Below, piece by piece: positions 50,789 through 58,153 of a stretch of DNA of 64,000 nucleotides (positions are counted from its first letter, which is position 1; every line of letters begins with the position of its first letter). A model generated the notes under the pieces. That model had not been told where the DNA came from and did not search any database. It saw only the letters and a list, made by a program, of their open reading frames with translations. The DNA comes from Lacrimispora amygdalina. Its GTDB lineage: Bacteria; Bacillota; Clostridia; Lachnospirales; Lachnospiraceae. The stretch spans positions 186,001 to 250,000 of the forward strand of contig NZ_OAOF01000005.1 of NCBI RefSeq assembly GCF_900205965.1, in the 5' to 3' direction. The translations under genes and the position numbers were made by a program.

Positions 50789-53575
50789 ATGCCGCGGATT
50801 ATCTTTAAATGCGGTTATATAAAAAACGACCCGGAGCATGTAAAGAACCTGGTCGGGTACATAGGGACACGGGAGGGTGTTGAAAAGCTCCCGCTTTACC
50901 GGAAAAACCAGCCTGCCACACCTAAGCAGTCCGAGCGTATAAAGGATATTCTCAGACAGTTTCCCGATTCCAAAAGCCTATTTGAATATGAAGACTATAA
51001 AAATAAGCCGACACTTGAAAATGCCTCTGAATTCCTTACTGCCGCCATAGATCATAATCTGGATCAATTGTCGCACCAGGAGGTCTATGTCAATTACATC
51101 GCCACCCGCCCTCGTGTTGAAAAACTAAGCAGCCACGGATTGTTTACCGATGATGATCAGCCGTTGGTTCTATCTCAGGCAGCCGAAACTGTTGCCAAAC
51201 ATACCGGAAATATCTGGACACCTATCATATCCATGCGCCGGGAGGATGCCGCCCGGCTTGGTTATGATAATGCCTCTGCCTGGATTGCGCTCATACGTCA
51301 GCAGCGAAATATTTTTGCGGAACAGATGAAAATCGCACCGGATAACATGAGATGGTATGCAGCTTTTCATAACGAAAGCCATCATCCGCACTGCCATATG
51401 ATCATTTACTCTGTCAATCCTCGTGATGGATACGTTACGAAGCAGGCTATAGAAAAAATGCGAAGCGGCTTGGCAAGAGAAATTTTTCAGCAGGACTTAC
51501 TGCAGATTTACTCAGAGCAAACCATCCGGCGAAACGCACTGACAGAAGAGAGCCGGAATATCCTTCGGGAGCTTTTGAATCGGATGCAGACAGGAACCTG
51601 TGACAATCCAGTGATTGGAGAATATATGTCAAGATTGGCGGAACGTCTGAAACAGACAACTAAAAGAAAGAAATATGGCTACCTGCCGGTATCGCTTAAA
51701 GAGCTGGTGAATCAGATTGTAGATGAGCTGACAAAAGATGAGCGTGTCGCAGCGGCCTATGCATATTGGTATGAGATGCGAAATGAGGTTCTGCATACTT
51801 ACAAGGACAAGCTGCCTGAACCGCTCCCTCTATCCCAGCAGAAAGAGTTCAAGCATATTAAAAATGTAGTAATTGACGAGGCTGTAAACCTTGGAAATAT
51901 GATCTTTACTTTTGAAGGGGATGAAAACGCTGAGCCTCCCTTCCAAGAAGAAAGTTTTGCGGGGGAGATCCAGGAGGAGCCAGCAGTAATATGGGAACCG
52001 GTATTACTGGCAGAGGATTACGATGACAGCTTTTCCGATCCTCCGGATAGAAGTTTTGGGGCTGGTGCCAGGCAGCCGGAGTCAGGAAAACCGTACATTG
52101 CCTGGAATAACCGGTATAAGAAAGCTTGTACCTACCTATACGGCAGTGACATAACGGAACCGGATTTTGAGCAGGCACTGATCCTGTTCCAGGAGGAAGC
52201 TGTGGCCGGAAACGCCCTTGCCATGCATGACATGGGACGGATGTATACGGACGGGCTGGGCGTCGTGATAGATGGTGAAGCAGCGTTTGAATGGTATCAT
52301 AAGGCTCTTTCGGCATTTATGTATATCGAGGCAGAAAAAGAAAATCGATACATAGAGTACCGGATTGGTAAAATGCATGCTGTAGGACTTGGTACGGTTC
52401 AGGACTACGAGAAAGCGGTCGGCTGGTTTGACACAGCCGTATCTAAGAATCACAAGTATGCCCAGTATTCCCTTGCCGGTCTGTATTACCGTGGGCAGGG
52501 TGTTGAGCAGGACTTTCAGAGATCCTTTGATTTATATTGCCAGGCAGCAGCACAACATGTTCCCTATGCAAGCTATGAATTGGCTAAAATGTACCGTGAT
52601 GGTATTGGAACCGAAAGGAATGCAGAAAACTCAGAGCTGTACTTTGAAGAGGCTTTTTATGGATTTAAAAATCTGGAGGAACAGAGCCACGACGATAAGC
52701 TCCAGTACCGCCTGGGGCAGATGCTCTATACCGGAACCGGAACGGAAAAGAATATAGAGAAAGCTATTGGTTACTTTGAAAAATCGGCCCGACTTGGAAA
52801 TGTTCACGCTCAGTACATGCTCGGAAAGCTCTATTTGGATGAAAACAATGGATATACCAATATAGAGCAGGCAATTGAGTGGCTGACCAAGGCCTCGGAA
52901 GGCGGCAATGATTTGGCGCAGTACGCCCTTGGCAAGCTCTTCCGGGACGGAAACCATGTAGAAAAGGATACACAGAAAGCAATCTCTTTGTTTACCCTTT
53001 CCGCCGAACAGGATAATTCCTGTGCCGTATATGCCCTTGGTAAGCTGTATCTTGACGGAGAAGATGTACCCTTGGATATTTTTAAGGCAGTAAATCTGTT
53101 CAGGAAAGCAGCAGAACAGAATAATTCATTCGCTCAGTATCAGCTTGGTAAGCTCTACTTGCTTGGTGAACATGTCCACAAAAATGTGGAGGATGCTGAC
53201 AAATGGCTGAATGCATCTGCCGGGCAGGGAAACCAGTACGCACAATACGCCCTTGGTAAACTATATTTACTGGGCAAGGAAGTACCCTGCGACAGGGAAG
53301 CAGCCATCCAATGGCTCACCCGTTCAGCCGAGCAAGGCAATATCTATGCACAGTTTTTCCTTGACCATCTGGACTCCTTCCGTGACCCTTCCCTGTTTCT
53401 TAGCGCAACAAGGCTTTTGCGCCATTTAAGCCAGTTATTTCGAGAGGAAGAACGAAAGTTCCCAGGCGGACCGGGTATGCAGGTGGAAAGCAAGCTGCGC
53501 CGGAAAATCAGGGAGAAAAAGATTGCTCAGGGGCACGCCCGAGACGATCACGAACAGAGACTCACGACATATTAA
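50789..53575 (+). CDS. MobP-type relaxase with C-terminal Sel1-repeat array
   Basis: A 928-residue protein. Residues 1-330 form a relaxase of the MobP3-like clostridial type. The metal-binding histidine motif is HHPHCHMIIYS (His198, His199, His201, His203), and YIATRPRVEKL lies before it. It nicks oriT and covalently pilots the strand. Residues 470-860 hold about ten Sel1/TPR-like repeats (AQYALGKLYLLGxxVxxD pattern, each about 36-40 residues), presumably a protein-interaction arm. The C-terminal end is basic. Translation is nearly coupled to the RHH gene. Confidence 0.92.
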   Translation: MPRIIFKCGYIKNDPEHVKNLVGYIGTREGVEKLPLYRKNQPATPKQSERIKDILRQFPDSKSLFEYEDYKNKPTLENASEFLTAAIDHNLDQLSHQEVYVNYIATRPRVEKLSSHGLFTDDDQPLVLSQAAETVAKHTGNIWTPIISMRREDAARLGYDNASAWIALIRQQRNIFAEQMKIAPDNMRWYAAFHNESHHPHCHMIIYSVNPRDGYVTKQAIEKMRSGLAREIFQQDLLQIYSEQTIRRNALTEESRNILRELLNRMQTGTCDNPVIGEYMSRLAERLKQTTKRKKYGYLPVSLKELVNQIVDELTKDERVAAAYAYWYEMRNEVLHTYKDKLPEPLPLSQQKEFKHIKNVVIDEAVNLGNMIFTFEGDENAEPPFQEESFAGEIQEEPAVIWEPVLLAEDYDDSFSDPPDRSFGAGARQPESGKPYIAWNNRYKKACTYLYGSDITEPDFEQALILFQEEAVAGNALAMHDMGRMYTDGLGVVIDGEAAFEWYHKALSAFMYIEAEKENRYIEYRIGKMHAVGLGTVQDYEKAVGWFDTAVSKNHKYAQYSLAGLYYRGQGVEQDFQRSFDLYCQAAAQHVPYASYELAKMYRDGIGTERNAENSELYFEEAFYGFKNLEEQSHDDKLQYRLGQMLYTGTGTEKNIEKAIGYFEKSARLGNVHAQYMLGKLYLDENNGYTNIEQAIEWLTKASEGGNDLAQYALGKLFRDGNHVEKDTQKAISLFTLSAEQDNSCAVYALGKLYLDGEDVPLDIFKAVNLFRKAAEQNNSFAQYQLGKLYLLGEHVHKNVEDADKWLNASAGQGNQYAQYALGKLYLLGKEVPCDREAAIQWLTRSAEQGNIYAQFFLDHLDSFRDPSLFLSATRLLRHLSQLFREEERKFPGGPGMQVESKLRRKIREKKIAQGHARDDHEQRLTTY

Positions 53576-53591
53576 CAAAAGGAGGACGCTC

Positions 53592-53762
53592 ATGAAGAAA
53601 AAGTATCCGATCAGGCAGAAGATAAAAGTACTGCCTGATAGAAAACCCAGCCGTCTCAAATTCAAACCACCTGCAAAACAGCGGGTGTTTTTTTTACCGC
53701 TGTGGAAAGTGCAGGCATTAAAAAGGAGGTGCCCGGGAGATGGCATATATTCATTTTACTAA
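53592..53762 (+). CDS. Small basic ORF before the Toprim gene (56 residues)
   Basis: ATG 53592 follows GGAGG at 53581-53585 and the frame runs to 53762, overlapping the next start. The product is Lys/Arg/Pro-rich (KKKYPIRQKIKVLPDRKPS). A terminator-like hairpin lies inside the frame, so it may be a leader peptide whose translation affects that hairpin rather than a functional protein. Confidence 0.4.
   Translation: MKKKYPIRQKIKVLPDRKPSRLKFKPPAKQRVFFLPLWKVQALKRRCPGDGIYSFY
53668..53695 (+). terminator. Leader terminator hairpin before the Toprim gene
   Basis: CACCTGC (53668-53674) pairs with GCGGGTG (53681-53687), a 7-bp stem with one G-U and a 6-base loop, followed by eight T residues. It lies about 25 bases before the AAAGGAGGTG ribosome site of the gene at 53740. 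Confidence 0.72.
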
Positions 53763-55173
53763 TGAGCAAAAACATCGTGCAAATTCGGTTGACCTGGTGG
53801 ATTTCCTCGAACGCCAGGGAGAAAAGCTCACACGCTCCGGCAGGGAATGGCGCTGGAAGCGGCATGATAGTGTAACGGTACGCGGAAGCGAATGGTTCCG
53901 TCATAGCCGTAAGGAAGGCGGTCATGCTATTGATTTTGTACAAGAGTTTTATAATCTCAGTTTTCCTGAAGCTGTACAATGGCTTCTCGGTGGTGAAGCA
54001 GGCGTGGAGTGGAATCAAACTTCTAAAAGTGCACCAGCACCGAAAAAAGAATTTAAGGTACCGAGGATGAATCCTGATATGCGTCGAGTGTTTGCCTATC
54101 TGATCAAGCAGCGATTTATAGATCGTAATGTGCTGACACATTTTGCCCGTAAAAAACTTATTTTTGAGGATGCAGAATATCATAATGCTGTTTTTGTAGG
54201 GCTGGATGAAAAGGGTATCACCCGGCATGCTCATAAACGCGGTACATATACCCAGGGTGAACCCTATAAAGGCAACGTTGTAGGCAGTGATCCCAGATAC
54301 AGCTTTCACTGGAACGGTAAAAGTAACAGGCTCTATGTTTTTGAAGCTCCGGTGGATATGCTGTCTTTTATCACACTGTATCCAAAGAACTGGCAGGAAT
54401 ACAGCTATGTCACCCTGGATGGCGTTGCAGAACATGCCATGCTTCATCAGCTCCGGCATAATTCCCATCTGCAGGAAGTCATCCTTTGCCTGGATCACGA
54501 CGAAGCCGGGATCGAAGCAAACTCACGATTAAAGGACATCCTTTCAGAAAATGGATACTCAAACACAACAGTAATGCAATCCATCTACAAGGACTGGAAT
54601 GAGGAGCTAAAAGAGAGACATGGAATAAATCCCATTCCCTCCAAGGAACACCCAAAGCTGATATTGCTGCCACAGATGTGTGCCATACTGCCCGGTTTGT
54701 GTGAGATTCTTGCAGTACAGTGGGATGTCAGAAAGTTTTTAACTGATTGCCTTAAGGAACTGGAGCCGCTTGTAAGAACTGAAAAGATTGTACCGGAAAA
54801 AGTGAATGTTGTCAGAGAATGTCTGCAGTGCATGGCGGCTGGTTCCCTGCTATTGGCAAAGGAACTGTGCCGCCAGATGGAGCGTTCGGTGACAGTCGAT
54901 CAGCTTATCAAAAAGCTCCAGATGAATTACCGCATTCATGAGGACAGGGGCTGGATGCGAACCCGGATGGAGAATATCCGGTGGGATCTGGCTGAGATAG
55001 ACCAGATGACAAATACGCCCGGCATCCGCACAGAAGCTGATCAGCAGCGGCTTGGCAGTTTATATCTTCGGTTGGCACTGGACTGTGTTAGAACGGGAAT
55101 GTTTGTAGAACTGGAGCATCAAGTCATAATGCCAAAACAAGAGCAGACTGCTAATATGTTAATGCGTATGTAA
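53740..55173 (+). CDS. DUF3991/Toprim domain protein (primase-like)
   Basis: A 477-residue protein. The N-terminal region (WRWKRHDSVTVRGSEWFRHSRKEGGHAIDF-type, DUF3991) resembles a zinc-free primase start. The Toprim domain follows with EVILCLDHDEAGIEAN (near residues 246-261), the DxD metal site. It is followed by a helical element-specific C-terminal half. Such proteins are thought to prime replication of the transferred strand. AAAGGAGGTG precedes the start. Confidence 0.85.
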   Translation: MAYIHFTNEQKHRANSVDLVDFLERQGEKLTRSGREWRWKRHDSVTVRGSEWFRHSRKEGGHAIDFVQEFYNLSFPEAVQWLLGGEAGVEWNQTSKSAPAPKKEFKVPRMNPDMRRVFAYLIKQRFIDRNVLTHFARKKLIFEDAEYHNAVFVGLDEKGITRHAHKRGTYTQGEPYKGNVVGSDPRYSFHWNGKSNRLYVFEAPVDMLSFITLYPKNWQEYSYVTLDGVAEHAMLHQLRHNSHLQEVILCLDHDEAGIEANSRLKDILSENGYSNTTVMQSIYKDWNEELKERHGINPIPSKEHPKLILLPQMCAILPGLCEILAVQWDVRKFLTDCLKELEPLVRTEKIVPEKVNVVRECLQCMAAGSLLLAKELCRQMERSVTVDQLIKKLQMNYRIHEDRGWMRTRMENIRWDLAEIDQMTNTPGIRTEADQQRLGSLYLRLALDCVRTGMFVELEHQVIMPKQEQTANMLMRM

Positions 55174-55194
55174 GAGATGACTTTCTTTTATATA

Positions 55195-55229
55195 TTGTAT
55201 TTTGTGCTAAAATAATATATAATATTAGC
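55195..55229 (+). promoter_or_regulatory. AbiE toxin-antitoxin promoter with palindromic operator
   Basis: TTGTAT (55195-55200) and TATAAT (55218-55223) are 17 bases apart. An imperfect palindrome with GCTAA and TTAGC arms (55206-55229) covers the -10 box. This fits autoregulation by the AbiEi-type antitoxin encoded just downstream. Confidence 0.72.
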
Positions 55230-55259
55230 ATTAAATATAAAATAAGGAGGTACTCCTGT

Positions 55260-55850
55260 ATGCATACGGAAACCTTAGAGGCGCTTCTGGAAAAAAGTGA
55301 CGGTGTGCTATTTGCCAAGGATATCGCTAAAGCCGGAGTGCCAAATATTTATGTGGCAAAATTTGTGAAGGAAGGAAGGCTGGAGCGGGTGGATCACGGT
55401 GTGTACATCACACCGGATGTGCTGGAGGATCGGATGTTCATCCTGCAGAGCTGTAAAAGCCGGATTATTTACTCCCATGACACTGCCTTGTATCTTCATG
55501 ATCTGACCGACCGTGATCCTCTGACATACAGCGTGACAGTCCCCACCGGCTACAACACCAAGCGCCTGGTGGAGGAAGGTCTCGTGGTGTTTTCCATTAA
55601 ACAGGATTTATACGAAATCGGGGTTGAGGAAGTCAGGACGCAGTTCGGAAGAACGGTACGGACATATAATCCGGAACGAACCCTCTGTGACATGATCCGC
55701 AGCCGGAATCAGATGGACAGCGCCTTGCTTCCCGACGCAATCAAACGCTATGTACGCCGTAAGAACAAAAATATCCCGCTGCTGATGCAGTATGCCAATC
55801 AATTGCGCGTGGCAAAGCTGCTGCGGCAGTATTTGGAGGTGCTGCTATGA
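55260..55850 (+). CDS. abiEi: AbiEi-type antitoxin
   Basis: A 196-residue protein. The N-terminal winged helix (GVLFAKDIAKAGVPNIYVAKFVKEGRLERVDHGVYI) and the YSHDTALYLHDLTDRDP core are typical of type IV AbiEi antitoxins, as is PERTLCDMIR. It neutralises the AbiEii toxin and represses the operon. AAGGAGG precedes it. It overlaps the toxin gene by 4 bases. Confidence 0.92.
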   Translation: MHTETLEALLEKSDGVLFAKDIAKAGVPNIYVAKFVKEGRLERVDHGVYITPDVLEDRMFILQSCKSRIIYSHDTALYLHDLTDRDPLTYSVTVPTGYNTKRLVEEGLVVFSIKQDLYEIGVEEVRTQFGRTVRTYNPERTLCDMIRSRNQMDSALLPDAIKRYVRRKNKNIPLLMQYANQLRVAKLLRQYLEVLL

Positions 55851-56725
55851 AAACATCAAGACAGCTCAATGCACTTATACGAAATATGTCTAAGCAAAAA
55901 AATATCAATTCGCAGATTATTTTACGAAATTATATGCTGGAACGTTTGCTGGAACGGATATCTCTGTCACCCTATAAGGAAAATCTGATATTAAAGGGCG
56001 GAATGCTGGTTGCTGCCATGGTAGGGCTGGATACCCGGACAACTATGGATATGGACACGACGCTCCATGGCTATCCAATGACAGAAGACGCTATCCGCTC
56101 CGTTTTTACAGATATACTGTCTGTTCCGGTAGATGACAGCATAACCCTGACACTGAAAAAGCTGGAGGAAATACACGACGATGCCGAGTATTCAGGGCTG
56201 CGTGTAACACTGGAAATGCTCCTCGATGAAACAAGACAGACTCTGAAGGTAGACATCACTACCGGCGATCCCATTACGCCTCGTGCAGTCAACTATGCTT
56301 TTCAACTGCTTTTTGAAGATAGAACCATAGAAATTAAGGCATATACACTGGAAACCGTACTTGCCGAAAAGCTGGAGACTATCTTTTCACGGGGGACTGC
56401 AAACACCCGGATGAGGGACTTCTACGATGTGTATATTCTTACCCATTCCAGAAAATCTGATATCAGCGATTTCGTTTTAGAAAGTGCATTTGCACGAACC
56501 GTACAGAAAAGAGGCAGTGATTTTTTACTGCGTGAGAATCTCGGACAAGCTGTCCAGATTATAAAGGACAGCCCGGAGATGCACAAGCTGTGGGAGCGGT
56601 ATCAAAAAAAGTATGCCTATGCAGGCGATATCCCGTGGCAGGATGCAGTTGATTCCGTTTTGGAGCTTACCAACGGAATTTCGATGACTGAACAGCAAGA
56701 TATGGATATGAAAATGGAATTTTAA
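55847..56725 (+). CDS. abiEii: AbiEii-type nucleotidyltransferase toxin
   Basis: A 292-residue nucleotidyltransferase. The first motif LILKGGMLVAAMVGLDTRTT and the metal-binding MDMDTT triad are visible near residues 46-72. A further Lys-Glu motif follows in the AEKLETIFSRG region. AbiEii-type toxins transfer nucleotides to tRNA or other targets and stop growth. It stabilises the element and may provide phage defence. The C-terminal end is Met/Asp-rich. Confidence 0.92.
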   Translation: MKTSRQLNALIRNMSKQKNINSQIILRNYMLERLLERISLSPYKENLILKGGMLVAAMVGLDTRTTMDMDTTLHGYPMTEDAIRSVFTDILSVPVDDSITLTLKKLEEIHDDAEYSGLRVTLEMLLDETRQTLKVDITTGDPITPRAVNYAFQLLFEDRTIEIKAYTLETVLAEKLETIFSRGTANTRMRDFYDVYILTHSRKSDISDFVLESAFARTVQKRGSDFLLRENLGQAVQIIKDSPEMHKLWERYQKKYAYAGDIPWQDAVDSVLELTNGISMTEQQDMDMKMEF

Positions 56726-56745
56726 ATAACCCTAAATCTCTAAAG

Positions 56746-56784
56746 CCGTCAAGGAGTATGAAACGCTCCCTGGCGGTTTTTATT
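56746..56784 (+). terminator. Leader terminator before VirD4
   Basis: CCGTCAAGGAG (56746-56756) pairs with CTCCCTGGCGG (56766-56776) with one mismatch and one G-U, followed by TTTTTATTT. It closes the AbiE operon but also lies only about 15 bases before the GGAGG site of virD4. Confidence 0.8.
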
Positions 56785-56811
56785 TACCCAAATATAAATT
56801 GGAGGCAGACT

Positions 56812-58153
56812 ATGCAGGCATCTCAACTTATCACGCTGATTGTCGCAGGTGCGACAATGTTTGGCGTAATCGGCTTTTTATCCTTGCTGGCCCATTATTA
56901 CACCCTTAATGGCATCAAATCAAAGACTGTGGGGGATGGACAGCATGGGACGGCAAGATGGGCCTCAAAGCAGGAAATCAAGCATACCTATACGGAAGTC
57001 CGTTTTGAGCCGGAGAAATGGCGTAAAGGTGAAAGCCTTCCAAAGGTACAGGGGCTGGTCGTTGGCTGGCAGCGGGCATCACTTTTTGATAAGACGGCTC
57101 CCAACGGCTATGCATTGATTGATGACGATGACATCCATTGTCTGATGATCGGTGCTGCTGGTGTCGGTAAGACAGCCAATTTCCTCTATCCGAATCTGGA
57201 ATATTCCTGCGCCTGCGGCATGAGTTTTGTCACGACTGACACAAAAGGTGATCTCTACCGTAACTATGGCAGTATTGCAAAAGATTACTACGGCTACCAT
57301 GTAGCAGTCATTGATCTTCGTAACCCCACCCGGTCGGACGGCAATAACCTTCTGCACCTGGTAAACCGATATATGGATTTATATCTTGCCAATCCTCACA
57401 GCCTGGTATATAAGGCCAGAGCAGAAAAATATGCCAAGATTACCGCTAAAACAATCATCAACTCCGGTGGTTTTGATACGGCTTCCGCAGGACAAAATGC
57501 TTTTTTTTATGACGCCGCAGAAGGACTGCTGACCTCCGTGATTTTACTTATTGCGGAATACTGTGAGCCAAAGCAGCGGCACATCGTATCTGTGTTTAAG
57601 CTAATACAAGATCTGCTGGCGCCCAGTGGAGTCAAGGGACGAACCCTGTTCCAGCTGCTGCTGTCGCATCTGCCGGATGAGCATAAGACCAAATGGTTCG
57701 CTGGTGCGGCTCTTAACAGTGCAGAGCAGGCCATGCAGAGCGTCCTCTCCACGGCACTGTCCAGACTAAATGCATTCCTGGATTCTGAGCTGGAGCAGAT
57801 TCTGTGCTTTGATACTGCCATCGATGCAGAAAAATTCTGTACAGAGAAAAGTGCTATTTTCCTCGTTATGCCAGAGGAAGACAGTACCAAATATTTCATC
57901 ATCAGCCTTATTGTCCAGCAGCTCTACCGGGAAATCCTCTCCGTAGCCGATGAGCATGGCGGCAGGCTTCCGAACCGGGTGATGATGTTTCTGGATGAAA
58001 TCGGTACGATTCCCAAGATTGAATCTGCTGAGATGATGTTCTCTGCCAGCCGTTCCCGCCGTATGTCCATCGTCGCAATCATCCAGTCCTTTGCCCAGCT
58101 AGAGAAAAACTACGGTCGGGAGGGCTCTGCCATTATCATTGACAACTGTCAGG
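56812..58153 (+). CDS. VirD4/TraG-like coupling protein, exon 1 (split by group II intron)
   Basis: ATG 56812 follows GGAGG. An N-terminal TM helix (residues 8-28) is followed by a cytosolic ATPase. Walker A is GAAGVGKT (114-121), TTDTKGDLYRNY is typical, and Walker B is VMMFLDEIGTIPK. The gene is interrupted after 447 codons plus one base, at the GTGCG of the intron (58154). Joined to exon 2 at 60879 the split codon is GAT, giving DNCQDTVFGGFAPNS, the conserved VirD4 motif. The full protein is 605 residues. It couples the relaxase to the secretion channel. Confidence 0.92.

Noticed and set aside
53662..54498. 278-codon minus-strand open frame
   Set aside because: It opposes the Toprim gene whose plus-strand protein has a clear DxD motif and strong ribosome site.
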